A DNA stretch of 32,460 bases from Desulfuromonas sp. (GCA_028685815.1 JAQUDG010000016.1:1-32460); one strand, 5' to 3'. Counted from the stretch's first letter, positions 1 to 9,560 are shown. The notes: generated by a model from the letters alone, not told the origin. Program-made: numbers and translations.

Positions 1-2
1 AT

Positions 3-398
3 ATTGATTATAGGGTGCGTATAAGCGACATCAACTACGGTGGCCATGTGGCAAATTCAGTTGTGTTGAATTTTTTCCAGGATGCACGCATCGCTTTTCT
101 GGCGTATCTGGGCCCTTTTAGTGAAATGGATATCGGCGATTGTGGTCTGATACAACCCGAAGCGCATGTCAAATATAAGGCAGAAATGTTCCATAATGAT
201 ATCTTGAAGATCTGGGTTGCCGTCACCGAAATAAGGCGCTCTTCTTTTGAACTCAAGTATTGTATCGAGCGTGACACCGCGATTACCGCCGAAGGGACCA
301 CCCCGTTGCTGGCTTACAGCTACGCACGCAAAAAACCTTGCCGCCTGCCGGAAGATTTCCGCGCCGCCCTTGAAAAAGTACTGGTATCCCCAGAATGA
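3..398 (+). CDS. acyl-CoA thioesterase (4HBT/hotdog family), 5' truncated by the window edge
   Basis: Motif (IDYR)VRISDINYGGHVANSVVLNFFQDAR matches the hotdog thioesterase 'D.(N/D)..GHV.N' signature. The frame stays open to the window start. Confidence 0.8.
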   Translation: MDYRVRISDINYGGHVANSVVLNFFQDARIAFLAYLGPFSEMDIGDCGLIQPEAHVKYKAEMFHNDILKIWVAVTEIRRSSFELKYCIERDTAITAEGTTPLLAYSYARKKPCRLPEDFRAALEKVLVSPE

Positions 399-565
399 AA
401 CCCCTCAGCGATATCAAGCGCAAATAACATTACTGAACATGGGCACTTATTTCTTGACGCGCGTGATTGCGCGCGGTAGTTTGTCGGCATTTATTATGCT
501 TCGCATAGAGTAGAGCTTTGCGAGGGTACAGCCCTAGAAATAATAGCAATAGAGTCAACACATAT

Positions 566-599
566 CCTTTTAAGCTGATCCAGAGAGGTCTGCAAGGGG
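566..599 (+). promoter_or_regulatory. candidate PyrR-binding RNA stem-loop (pyr attenuator anti-antiterminator)
   Basis: CCTTTTAAGCTGATCCAGAGAGGTCTGCAAGGGG contains (G)ATCCAGAGAGGT(C), close to the Bacillus PyrR binding-loop consensus ARUCCNGNGAGGYU, with a CCUU/AAGG basal stem. It lies upstream of pyrR. Confidence 0.75.
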
Positions 600-694
600 T
601 TAAAATGCCCGAACCATTCATCAAGTTCATGTCAGCAGTATTCTTGCCTCTGCAAGATATTTTCGCCTATTATTCAGTTCCTGAAAATATAAAT

Positions 695-734
695 AAAACC
701 TGCCTGACCTGCGTAGTGCTGGCCGGGTTTTTTT
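695..734 (+). terminator. intrinsic terminator in the pyrR leader (attenuator)
   Basis: AAAACCTG-CC ... GGCCGGGTTTT pairs as about 10 bp with one bulge, followed by a run of seven T (728-734), upstream of the pyrR start. Confidence 0.7.
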
Positions 735-827
735 GTACCTGTTTTTTGCATTTTCTGCATTTATCTACATGCAGGGTGCAGATGTATCCGTTGTAGTTAA
801 ATCGTGGAAGACATTATAGGAGGTTCT

Positions 828-1367
828 ATGCCCGGACTCTGCACCATACTCCTGGATAACGAGTCGATTCGCCGTGCGGTCACTCGTATCAGTCATCAGT
901 TGCTGGAAAAAAACAAAGGTTGTGAAAATATGGTGCTGATTGGAATCCGCACCGGCGGAGATCACCTTGCACGCATGATTCAGCACCGCATTGTAGAAAT
1001 TGAAGGAATTGAAGTCCCGCTGGGAATTGTCGATGTCACCATGTATCGCGATGATGTTGGCAGCTCCCGTGAACTGCGCCCCGTGGGTAAGACTGAAATC
1101 CCCTTTAAGCTCGGCAAGCGCAACGTGATTCTGGTAGATGAGGTGCTGCAAACAGGTAGAACCATTCGTGCCGCCATGGACGCCATTATGGATATAGGCC
1201 GTCCGGCCAGCATACAGCTCGCGGTTCTGATAGACCGGGGACATCGAGAGCTGCCCATTCGGGCTGACTACGTTGGACGCAATGTCCCCACCGCCAGTGA
1301 AGAACAGATAGAGGTTGAGTTTGACTCAAGCGGACAGGCCCATGAGGTAAGACTGCTGAAACCTTGA
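828..1367 (+). CDS. pyrR: bifunctional pyr operon transcriptional regulator / uracil phosphoribosyltransferase PyrR
   Basis: PRPP-binding motif VILVDEVLQTGRTIRAAMDAI and IGIRTGGDHLA. TAGGAGG Shine-Dalgarno lies just before ATG 828; the ORF track begins at GTG 804. Confidence 0.95.
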   Translation: MPGLCTILLDNESIRRAVTRISHQLLEKNKGCENMVLIGIRTGGDHLARMIQHRIVEIEGIEVPLGIVDVTMYRDDVGSSRELRPVGKTEIPFKLGKRNVILVDEVLQTGRTIRAAMDAIMDIGRPASIQLAVLIDRGHRELPIRADYVGRNVPTASEEQIEVEFDSSGQAHEVRLLKP

Positions 1368-1403
1368 AAAGGTGCATTACACCTGAGCATGGAGAAAACA
1401 CCT

Positions 1404-2336
1404 ATGGCATTTGCACACAAACATTTTATTAGCACCAAGGTATTGTCACGTGAAGACATCGACCTCATTCTCACGACAGCGCAGAGTTTCAAGGAGATCA
1501 ATCAGCGCGACATTAAAAAAGTGCCCACGTTGCGGGGTAAGAGCATCATCAATCTTTTTTACGAAAACAGTACCAGAACCCGAACCTCATTCGAGTTGGC
1601 TGGCAAGAGGATGTCTGCTGACACCATCAACATAACTTCCGCTTCTTCATCAGTCACCAAGGGGGAAACCCTTGAAGATACAGCCAAAAACATCGAAGCG
1701 ATGGACGCCGATATCATCGTGATGCGCCACCCTGCATCGGGCGCACCGGACTACCTCGCAAAGCGCTTAAGTCGTTGCGCGGTTATCAATGCGGGCGATG
1801 GCGCGCACGAGCACCCGAGCCAGGCCATGCTTGATCTTATGACCATTAAAGAACATAAGGGGACGCTGGAAGGATTGACCGTTGCGATCATCGGCGATAT
1901 CGCCCGTAGCCGGGTCGCGCGTTCAGACCTGTATGCACTCCGGACTATGGGAGCCACGGTGCGACTGGCGGGACCTGCCACCATGTTGCCACCAGGCTTG
2001 GATAAGCTCGGCGCGGAGGTGTATACCGATATTAATGCCGCGATCAAAGACGCCGATGTAATTATTATGCTCAGGATTCAGCTGGAACGCGAAGGGGGGA
2101 GCAAGCTGCTGCCTACCAAGCGTGAATATGCCCAGTTTTTTGCGCTCAATCCAGGAAACCTGAAGCTAGCCAAACCGGATGCCATCATTATGCATCCCGG
2201 ACCGCTGAATCGCGGGGTGGAGATCTCATCCTATGTAGCCGATGGAAAACAGAGCGTTATCCTGGAACAGGTAGAAAACGGTGTGGCGGTCAGAATGGCA
2301 CTCTTGTACCTGTTGGCAGGCGGAAATGATGCTTGA
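1404..2336 (+). CDS. pyrB: aspartate carbamoyltransferase catalytic subunit
   Basis: [26 protein letters not shown] and [12 protein letters not shown] motifs. Start 1404 (MAFAHKHF) or 1389. Confidence 0.96.
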   Translation: MAFAHKHFISTKVLSREDIDLILTTAQSFKEINQRDIKKVPTLRGKSIINLFYENSTRTRTSFELAGKRMSADTINITSASSSVTKGETLEDTAKNIEAMDADIIVMRHPASGAPDYLAKRLSRCAVINAGDGAHEHPSQAMLDLMTIKEHKGTLEGLTVAIIGDIARSRVARSDLYALRTMGATVRLAGPATMLPPGLDKLGAEVYTDINAAIKDADVIIMLRIQLEREGGSKLLPTKREYAQFFALNPGNLKLAKPDAIIMHPGPLNRGVEISSYVADGKQSVILEQVENGVAVRMALLYLLAGGNDA

Positions 2337-2369
2337 TAAGCTATTTTTTATGCATAAAAGGTAGGTGCC

Positions 2370-3647
2370 ATGAAAACCATTATAAAAAACGGAAGAGTAA
2401 TAGATCCAGCGCAGAATATTGACGCTATCTTGGATGTAGTGATCAGTGCCGGATGTATTGAAAGCATCGCCGCGCAGGTGCAGCCAGCAGCAGATGACCA
2501 GGTGATAGATGCTACCGGCTTACTGATAACTCCTGGGTTGGTGGATATACACGTGCATTTGCGCGATCCGGGGTATGAGTACAAAGAAGATATCGTCTCC
2601 GGAACTAGGGCCGCCGCCGCCGGAGGCTTTACCTCTGTTGCCTGTATGCCCAATACCAACCCAAGTAACGACAATAAAGCCATTACGCGGTATATGATCC
2701 AAAAAGCCGAACTTGAAGGTTACGCCAATGTATTTCCTATCTGCAGCATCACCAAAGGACAACAAGGGGATTCGCTGGTGGAGATGGGCGACCTCAAGCT
2801 GGCCGGCTGCGTTGGTTTTTCCGATGACGGCCTGAATGTGGAAGATGGGGCGATGTTGCGCCACGCCATGGAGTATGCGCAGGGATTTGATATGCCTATC
2901 ATCGCCCACTCCGAGGACGAATCTATCAAAGACGGGGGGGTTATGAACGAAGGCCCGCTTTCCACCGAACTCGGATTGACTGGAAACCCGTGGGTGTCTG
3001 AGGCGGCGAGTGTCGCTCGCGATATTATGCTGGCAGAGCTTACCGGCGCCCGTCTGCACATATGTCATATCTCCTCCAAACGCACCGTTGAGCTGGTCCG
3101 GGAAGCCAAACAGCGTGGGGTCCGAGTCACTTGTGAGGTTACTCCCCACCATTTTACTCTGACCGAAGAAGCTGTGCGTGGTTACGAAGTAAATGCCAAG
3201 GTTGGTCCACCGCTGCGTACTGCCGCCGATGTTGCTGCCATGAAAGAGGGTCTGCGAGATGGCACCATCGATGCTATTGCGACCGACCACGCTCCGCATC
3301 ATATCGATGATAAAAACATGGAATTTGTTTACGCCGCATTCGGCATGATCGGGCTGGAAACTGCGCTTCCGCTGTCTCTGCGCTTGGTCGATGAGGGGGT
3401 GCTTTCGCTCAATGAGGTTATTGCGTGCCTGAGTTGTAAGCCCGCGAATGTACTCAGAATCCCACGCGGAACCCTGATCGCTGGCGCTGTAGCTGATATC
3501 GCCCTGATCAACCTCGAGCACACGTGGGAAGTGACGCGCCAGAGTATACGCTCGCGCTCGTTTAACACCCCGTTTGAGCAACAGAGCATGAAAGGGAAGG
3601 CTGTTATGACCCTGCGGGCTGGAAGAGTGGTCCACAAAGAGATATAA
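2370..3647 (+). CDS. pyrC: dihydroorotase
   Basis: DIHVHLRDPGYEYKEDI metal-binding motif, CMPNTNP, IATDHAPHH. Confidence 0.96.
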   Translation: MKTIIKNGRVIDPAQNIDAILDVVISAGCIESIAAQVQPAADDQVIDATGLLITPGLVDIHVHLRDPGYEYKEDIVSGTRAAAAGGFTSVACMPNTNPSNDNKAITRYMIQKAELEGYANVFPICSITKGQQGDSLVEMGDLKLAGCVGFSDDGLNVEDGAMLRHAMEYAQGFDMPIIAHSEDESIKDGGVMNEGPLSTELGLTGNPWVSEAASVARDIMLAELTGARLHICHISSKRTVELVREAKQRGVRVTCEVTPHHFTLTEEAVRGYEVNAKVGPPLRTAADVAAMKEGLRDGTIDAIATDHAPHHIDDKNMEFVYAAFGMIGLETALPLSLRLVDEGVLSLNEVIACLSCKPANVLRIPRGTLIAGAVADIALINLEHTWEVTRQSIRSRSFNTPFEQQSMKGKAVMTLRAGRVVHKEI

Positions 3648-3665
3648 AAAAGACGCTTGTAGAGC

Positions 3666-3694
3666 TTGACGTTCGTCACAAGCGTGGGTATAAT
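3666..3694 (+). promoter_or_regulatory. sigma70-type promoter, TTGACG-17 bp-TATAAT
   Basis: -35 TTGACG (3666-3671), 17-bp spacer, -10 TATAAT (3689-3694), upstream of greA. Confidence 0.75.
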
Positions 3695-3721
3695 TCTTAC
3701 CCTTAGATTAGGAAAATAGAA

Positions 3722-3789
3722 GCGTTTTTGGGGAATTAAGCGAGGTACACTCGAAGTAATTATGTCCTGAGCACTTCATGCAAAAACGC
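3722..3789 (+). ncRNA. candidate structured leader RNA closed by a 9-bp stem
   Basis: GCGTTTTTG (3722-3730) is the exact reverse complement of CAAAAACGC (3781-3789). Nested pairs AATTA 3734-3738/TAATT 3757-3761 and CGAG 3741-3744/CTCG 3750-3753. Confidence 0.45.
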
Positions 3790-3822
3790 CAACGTTAGCA
3801 TATAAAATTGGACTGAAGAGTT

Positions 3823-3859
3823 AAAGTTACGGGTGGGCCATGAGCCTGCCCGTAACTTT
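3823..3859 (+). terminator. strong hairpin in the greA leader (terminator or expression-platform candidate)
   Basis: AAAGTTACGGGTGGGC-CATGA-GCCTGCCCGTAACTTT: 16-bp stem with two G-U pairs, then an imperfect U-rich stretch (ATTGCTTTAAT). Confidence 0.55.
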
Positions 3860-3901
3860 ATTGCTTTAATACACAAAATAGAGAAAATAAAGGAATTTGC
3901 C

Positions 3902-4378
3902 ATGTCAGACTCAATTCCCATGACCCCTGTGTCGTACGATAAACTCCGCCAGGAACTGAAGCAGCGTATGCGCGTTGATCGCCCCAAGGTGGTGGAGGAT
4001 ATCGCCGAAGCCAGATCACATGGCGATCTGTCAGAAAATGCCGAGTACGATGCTGCCAAGGATCGGCAGGGGTATATTGAAGCCCGCATCAAGGATCTCA
4101 ACGATAAAATTGCGCGCGCTGAAGTGATTGACCCCACAAAGATTGAATCGGACAAAATTGTTTTTGGGGCCACTGTCACTCTGTATGATGTGGATAACGA
4201 GACAGAGGTGGTGTATCAGATTGTTGGAGAGGATGAGGCTGACATCAAAGAGGCAAAAATTTCTGTTACTTCTCCTGTTGGCAGAGCCCTTATTGGCCAT
4301 GTCGTAGATGATGAAGTTCGAATTAAAGTGCCCGCCGGGCTCAAAGTGTATGAAGTTACTGATATCGAGTATAAATAA
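3902..4378 (+). CDS. greA: transcription elongation factor GreA
   Basis: EDIAEARSHGDLSENAEYDAAKDRQG and ISVTSPVGRALIGHVVDDEV are GreA signatures. Start placed at ATG 3902 (MSDSIPMTP) after AAAGGAAT. Confidence 0.96.
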   Translation: MSDSIPMTPVSYDKLRQELKQRMRVDRPKVVEDIAEARSHGDLSENAEYDAAKDRQGYIEARIKDLNDKIARAEVIDPTKIESDKIVFGATVTLYDVDNETEVVYQIVGEDEADIKEAKISVTSPVGRALIGHVVDDEVRIKVPAGLKVYEVTDIEYK

Positions 4379-4587
4379 TGAGTATGCCACGTATAGATTT
4401 AAACACTAAAATGGTTGATATCCTTCGTCTCTATCCCGAGGCTCAAGTAGTGCTTGGCGAGTTTGGCCTGCATTGTTCGAGTTGCTCTGGGGCTAAACAT
4501 GAGTCGCTGCGCCACGGGGCTATAAATCATGGGCTTGATCCAGAAGAACTGCTTGCCCGTCTGATCGCTCTGACAGAGCACCCCTGA
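4378..4587 (+). CDS. DUF1858-like small protein with CSSC motif
   Basis: IDLNTKMVDILRLYPEAQVVLGEFGLHCSSCSGAKHESL resembles DUF1858 proteins. The start codon overlaps the greA stop (TAATG). Confidence 0.8.
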   Translation: MSMPRIDLNTKMVDILRLYPEAQVVLGEFGLHCSSCSGAKHESLRHGAINHGLDPEELLARLIALTEHP

Positions 4588-4617
4588 GCTGAACAGCGCT
4601 GACTGTCTAGATATAGG

Positions 4618-6729
4618 ATGACGCGTTCTAATTATGCAGAAAGCGAGCTTTTATCCCCTCTTACGAAGCTCAAAGGGGTTGGTGACCGCCTGCGTGAAAA
4701 ACTTGCACGTCTGAACTTGCACACCATTGAAGATCTACTTTATCATCTCCCCGCTCGCTATGAAGATCGACGCCACCTAACGACCGTAAGCAATCTTGGT
4801 GCTGGGCAGAGCGCCCCTTTTCGTGCGCGGGTAATTAGTGCTGCCGAAATTAAGCGTGGAGGTAGAGGGCCCAAAGCTGTTTTTGAGGCTCTAGTGGGGG
4901 ATGAAACTGGGACGATCGCACTTAAGTGGTTCCACTACCAGCGCAACTGGATGGAGCGCTCCTACCGTCCCGGACGCGAAATTTTAGGCTTTGGTGAGGT
5001 ACGTACCTTCGGCCCCAATCGCGAAATTCTCCACCCTGAGGTTGAATTTGATCCGGACGCGCAACTGGACGCGCGCATCCTGCCCATCTATCCACTCACT
5101 GAAGGAATAAGCCAGCAGAGGATGCGCTCTTTGGTGCATGCAGCGGTGGCAACATATGCTGGCTTGCTGCGATCAGAAATTCCCAAATATCTACGTACCA
5201 GGCATTCCTTGTTGGACCTGAATGAAGCGATTTATCAGGTCCATAATCCGGACAATAACGTCGCTATAGAGAAATTACAGGATCGTACTTCGATGGCGCA
5301 CCGGAGTTTGATCTACGCCGACTTCTTTTATTTGCAGTTAGGTCTGGCTTTACGCCAGGATCGACAGAACAAACAAAGCGGGCGCGCATTCGCAGTCTCC
5401 CATCGCTACACGCGTCCACTCCTAGAACAACTTCCGTTTCAACTCACCCCAGCGCAAAAGCGTGTTTTAAGTGAAATCAAGCACGATATGATGGCGCCAG
5501 CTCCCATGCACCGTCTGCTGCAGGGGGACGTCGGCAGCGGCAAGACCATTGTAGCTCTCCTGAGTGCGCTGATCGCTGTAGAGAACGGCGCACAAGTGGG
5601 GATAATTGCCCCTACAGAAATTCTGGCGGAACAGCACTACCGTTTTTTTGCTACCTGGCTGCCAAATCTGCAGTTGAACATCGCACTTCTGACCGGCTCC
5701 ACCCCAGGGCGCAGGCGTAAAGAGCTTTTGCATCAATTGGCCACGGGTGAGCTGCATACCATAGTGGGAACCCATGCGTTGCTCCAAGACGATGTACGGT
5801 TTAACGATCTCGGTTTGGGGATTATCGACGAACAGCATCGCTTCGGAGTTAAACAGCGCAATTCGTTGCGTAAAAAAGGGAGTAACCCCGATATTCTGGT
5901 TATGACCGCGACCCCCATCCCGCGAACCCTGTCGATGACCCTGTATGGTGAATTGCGAATCTCGATTATTGATCAATTGCCTCAGGGGCGTATCCCCGTT
6001 GTGACTAGGGTTCTGTCTGAGGCCAAGCGCGCTGGACTGTATAATTTCATCAAAGAGCAGACTCAGGCCGGATTCCAGAGTTATTTTATTTATCCACTAG
6101 TGGAAGAATCCGAAACCTTGGAACTTAAAGCAGCACAAGATGCGTTTATTCAACTAAATGATGACCTTGGTGATGTTTGCCGCGTAGGGCTCCTGCACGG
6201 ACGTATGCGCAGTGCGGATAAAGATGCGGTTATGACCAGCTTCAAACAGGGTGAGCTAGATGTGCTTGTGGCCACGACGGTTATTGAAGTTGGAATTGAT
6301 GTACCCAATGCAAGCGTTATGGTTATCGAACATGCGGAGCGCTTCGGTTTGGCACAATTGCATCAGTTACGCGGTCGGGTAGGGCGCGGTGCGCAGAAGA
6401 GTTACTGCTTTTTGTTCCATTCCCACAATTGTTCCGCCCAAGGGAGGGAGCGTCTGCATATTATGGAGAGATACCGCGACGGCTTTAACATCGCCGAAGC
6501 TGACTTGCAGTTGCGCGGTCCGGGTGAGTTCCTGGGCACCCAGCAATCAGGGTTGCCTGAATTCAGGGTGGCGGATCTGCTCGCTGATCGAGAAATCCTC
6601 GAATACGCGCGGGCAGATGCCTTTGAATGCATAGCTGCAGATGCATTACAGCGGGCGGAATTGGCCCCCATGCTGGAAACCATGGAACGCCGGTGGGGAG
6701 AAAAGCTAGAGCTTGCCGATGTTGGCTAG
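4618..6729 (+). CDS. recG: ATP-dependent DNA helicase RecG
   Basis: LKGVGDRLREKLARL, LLQGDVGSGKTIVALL, IIDEQHRFGVKQR, VMTATPIPRTLSMTLYG, QLRGRVGRG. Confidence 0.97.
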   Translation: MTRSNYAESELLSPLTKLKGVGDRLREKLARLNLHTIEDLLYHLPARYEDRRHLTTVSNLGAGQSAPFRARVISAAEIKRGGRGPKAVFEALVGDETGTIALKWFHYQRNWMERSYRPGREILGFGEVRTFGPNREILHPEVEFDPDAQLDARILPIYPLTEGISQQRMRSLVHAAVATYAGLLRSEIPKYLRTRHSLLDLNEAIYQVHNPDNNVAIEKLQDRTSMAHRSLIYADFFYLQLGLALRQDRQNKQSGRAFAVSHRYTRPLLEQLPFQLTPAQKRVLSEIKHDMMAPAPMHRLLQGDVGSGKTIVALLSALIAVENGAQVGIIAPTEILAEQHYRFFATWLPNLQLNIALLTGSTPGRRRKELLHQLATGELHTIVGTHALLQDDVRFNDLGLGIIDEQHRFGVKQRNSLRKKGSNPDILVMTATPIPRTLSMTLYGELRISIIDQLPQGRIPVVTRVLSEAKRAGLYNFIKEQTQAGFQSYFIYPLVEESETLELKAAQDAFIQLNDDLGDVCRVGLLHGRMRSADKDAVMTSFKQGELDVLVATTVIEVGIDVPNASVMVIEHAERFGLAQLHQLRGRVGRGAQKSYCFLFHSHNCSAQGRERLHIMERYRDGFNIAEADLQLRGPGEFLGTQQSGLPEFRVADLLADREILEYARADAFECIAADALQRAELAPMLETMERRWGEKLELADVG

Positions 6730-6763
6730 AAAGTGGTTTTGTATGCAGGTCAGCTTCATTAGG

Positions 6764-7687
6764 TTAATCCTTGCTGTGTAGCAGACTAGTGGAGAAAAAT
6801 TCCACCATATTGCGCTCGAATTGTTCTGGCATGTCGATATGGAATGCAACATGGGTCAATTCGGGTTCAAACCAGAGTCTGGTTGTTTCGCCTCCGGCTC
6901 GGAACAATTGCTCCGCTCCTTGCGGTTCAACCACCATGTCCGCTCCCCCCATCATGATTAGCACCGATTTTCCCTTGAGCGCCGGCATCATAGCTAACGG
7001 AGATATGCGCGGGTTATCCAGATCTACATATGGAAGGCTGAACATGCGAATTAAGGGGACAAAGGGGAAGGGGGGCAAGCCGGTAAAATGTTTTATCCCC
7101 TGCTTGAGACTATGGCGCACACTTGCATAGGGCGACTGCGCAGCAACTGCTTGGATGCGATCATCTTGGGCGGCGTAGCACAGAGACAGGGCTCCACCCA
7201 TGGAGTTGCCTAGGATTCCAAAGGTATTGTCCGGTTCGCGGTTTGCGATATAATCTGCTGCGGCTTTAACGTCCAGTAACTCATGCTGTCCAAAGGTGAT
7301 CAATTCCCCTTCGCTGTCACCGTGAGCGCGCAGATCTGGTGCAATGAAGCCAAAACCATGCCGTACTAGCATGGCTGCAATGGAGGCCATCTCTCCACTG
7401 TCCATCTTGTAGCCATGCAGCAGGATTATTGTAGCACCTGCAGTGGACGGGACATACCACGCCTTGAGTTTTACGCCGTCTTCTGTTTGAAGGTTGAGCG
7501 TACTCGGAGCGACTCCATGCTGGTTAAAGCGCTGGTGCGGGAGTTTTTCCGGTTCCGCCTGATAGCGTGCTTGGCGCGTCTCTTCCGGATTGAACAGCAG
7601 TTGGCGGGAGTTTTTGAAAGAAACGCCGAGGACAAACAATGCTGCGGCAACGATGATGGCTGTACCTACCCAGAAGGATGTGGACAT
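6764..7687 (-). CDS. alpha/beta hydrolase, membrane-anchored or exported
   Basis: GNSMGGALSLCYAA nucleophile elbow, LRAHGDSEG, late ELTHVAFHID; N-terminal hydrophobic segment. Confidence 0.85.
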   Translation of the reverse strand: MSTSFWVGTAIIVAAALFVLGVSFKNSRQLLFNPEETRQARYQAEPEKLPHQRFNQHGVAPSTLNLQTEDGVKLKAWYVPSTAGATIILLHGYKMDSGEMASIAAMLVRHGFGFIAPDLRAHGDSEGELITFGQHELLDVKAAADYIANREPDNTFGILGNSMGGALSLCYAAQDDRIQAVAAQSPYASVRHSLKQGIKHFTGLPPFPFVPLIRMFSLPYVDLDNPRISPLAMMPALKGKSVLIMMGGADMVVEPQGAEQLFRAGGETTRLWFEPELTHVAFHIDMPEQFERNMVEFFSTSLLHSKD

Positions 7688-7824
7688 ATGTTCCTCTGTT
7701 CTCTATGGTGCATGTTTCGCCCTAAAAACAGGTAGTTTCATGCTTTAAAGTGTTGGTTAATACTTATGTCAGGATACTGGCTCGGATGCGCCGCATTGAG
7801 CTGATGTTGTTAGTTGGTGAGTTA

Positions 7825-7842
7825 GTTGACGCATGTGTCAAC
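7825..7842. promoter_or_regulatory. 18-bp near-perfect palindrome, operator candidate
   Basis: GTTGACGCATGTGTCAAC in the divergent region between the hydrolase and ettA genes. Confidence 0.4.
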
Positions 7843-7874
7843 GTATAACTTCGATTCTTGCAGGAGAATAGCAC

Positions 7875-9560
7875 ATGAGTGAAGACAGTAAAAAAATAAT
7901 CTACTCCATGATGAGGGTGAGTAAGTTCTATAATAAACAGCCCGTCATCAAGGATATATCCCTGTCGTATTTTTATGGCGCCAAAATTGGGGTGCTAGGG
8001 CTCAACGGTTCCGGTAAGAGTACCTTGCTGCGCATCATGGCCGGAGTGGATAAGGAATTTAACGGCGAAGCAGTTTTATCTCCAGGGTACAGCGTAGGTT
8101 ATCTTGAGCAGGAACCGCAACTAGACGCGACTAAAACCGTGCGTGAGTGCGTAGAAGAAGCGGTACAGGAAACAGTAGACCTGCTTAAAGAGTTTGAAGA
8201 GATCAACATGAAGTTTGCAGAACCCATGGATGATGACGCCATGACGGCGCTGTGTGAGCGTCAGGCTGTCGTACAGGGGCGTCTAGATGATTTAGATGCG
8301 TGGGATCTGGATTCACGCCTGGAATTAGCTATGGATGCGCTGCGCTGCCCCCCTTCAGATATGCAGGTCAAGGTACTCTCTGGGGGAGAAAAACGACGCG
8401 TGGCCTTGTGCCGTCTGCTACTGCAAAAACCGGATATCCTCCTGCTGGATGAGCCCACCAACCATCTCGATGCTGAAACTGTGGGATGGTTGGAGCAGCA
8501 TCTGCAGCGCTACCAAGGAACGGTCATTGCCGTAACCCATGATCGCTATTTTTTGGACAATGTAGCCGGATGGATTCTCGAACTAGATCGCGGTGAGGGG
8601 ATTCCGTGGAAGGGGAATTACTCCTCTTGGCTGGAGCAGAAGAACAAGCGTCTGCAGCAGGAAGAAAAGGCAGAATCCGCGCGTCAACGTACCTTACAGC
8701 GCGAGCTGGAGTGGATCCAGATGTCACCTAAAGGGCGCCACAGCAAAAGCAAGGCACGCATATCTTCATATGAAGAATTACTCGGCGCTGAGGCGAAGGA
8801 ACGGCAGAAAGATCTGGAGATTTTTATCCCCTCCGGCCCGCGCTTAGGTGATGTTGTAATCGAAGCTGAGCATGTCAGCAAGGGTTACACTGATCGCCTT
8901 TTGATCGATGATATGAACTTTATATTGCCTCGTGGTGGCATTGTGGGGGTGGTCGGCCCCAACGGCGCGGGGAAGACCACCTTATTTCGCATGATAATCG
9001 GACAAGAACAGCCCGATAGCGGTGATCTCAACACAGGCTCCACCGTCAAGCTTGCATATGTAGATCAAAGCCGGGACAGCCTTAACAGCGAGAACACTAT
9101 CTGGGAAGAGATCAGTGGCGGACAGGAACTAATGCAGCTCGGGGAGCGTGAAGTAAATTCACGTGCCTATGTGAGTCATTTTAACTTTTCCGGTAGCGAT
9201 CAGCAGAAAAAAGTGGGTAATCTTTCCGGTGGGGAGCGCAATCGCGTGCATCTGGCTAAAACCTTGAGCTCCGGGGCTAATGTTCTTCTACTTGACGAGC
9301 CCACCAACGATCTGGATATCAACACCATGCGAGCACTAGAAACGGCGCTGGAAAATTTTGCTGGTTGCGCCATGATTATAAGCCATGACCGCTGGTTTCT
9401 CGACCGGATAGTCACCCACATCCTTGCCTTTGAGGGGGATAGTCAGGTCTCTTGGTTTGAAGGAAATTATACTGAATATGAAGAGGACAGAAAAAAACGC
9501 CTGGGGCGTGATGCAGAGCAGCCGCACCGCATCCGCTATCGTCAATTGACGCGCCAGTAA
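7875..9560 (+). CDS. ettA: energy-dependent translational throttle protein EttA (ABC-F ATPase)
   Basis: Two ABC domains ([68 protein letters not shown]). [19 protein letters not shown] is EttA-like. Confidence 0.93.
   Translation: MSEDSKKIIYSMMRVSKFYNKQPVIKDISLSYFYGAKIGVLGLNGSGKSTLLRIMAGVDKEFNGEAVLSPGYSVGYLEQEPQLDATKTVRECVEEAVQETVDLLKEFEEINMKFAEPMDDDAMTALCERQAVVQGRLDDLDAWDLDSRLELAMDALRCPPSDMQVKVLSGGEKRRVALCRLLLQKPDILLLDEPTNHLDAETVGWLEQHLQRYQGTVIAVTHDRYFLDNVAGWILELDRGEGIPWKGNYSSWLEQKNKRLQQEEKAESARQRTLQRELEWIQMSPKGRHSKSKARISSYEELLGAEAKERQKDLEIFIPSGPRLGDVVIEAEHVSKGYTDRLLIDDMNFILPRGGIVGVVGPNGAGKTTLFRMIIGQEQPDSGDLNTGSTVKLAYVDQSRDSLNSENTIWEEISGGQELMQLGEREVNSRAYVSHFNFSGSDQQKKVGNLSGGERNRVHLAKTLSSGANVLLLDEPTNDLDINTMRALETALENFAGCAMIISHDRWFLDRIVTHILAFEGDSQVSWFEGNYTEYEEDRKKRLGRDAEQPHRIRYRQLTRQ

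Noticed and set aside
765-1244. 159-aa minus-strand ORF over pyrR
   Set aside because: Antisense to a confident pyrR gene; no recognisable domain.
2520-3635. 371-aa minus-strand ORF antisense to pyrC
   Set aside because: Shadow ORF over a clearly identified pyrC; composition is not protein-family-like and no start context supports it.
5467-5976. 169-aa minus-strand ORF inside recG
   Set aside because: Shadow of recG helicase coding sequence.
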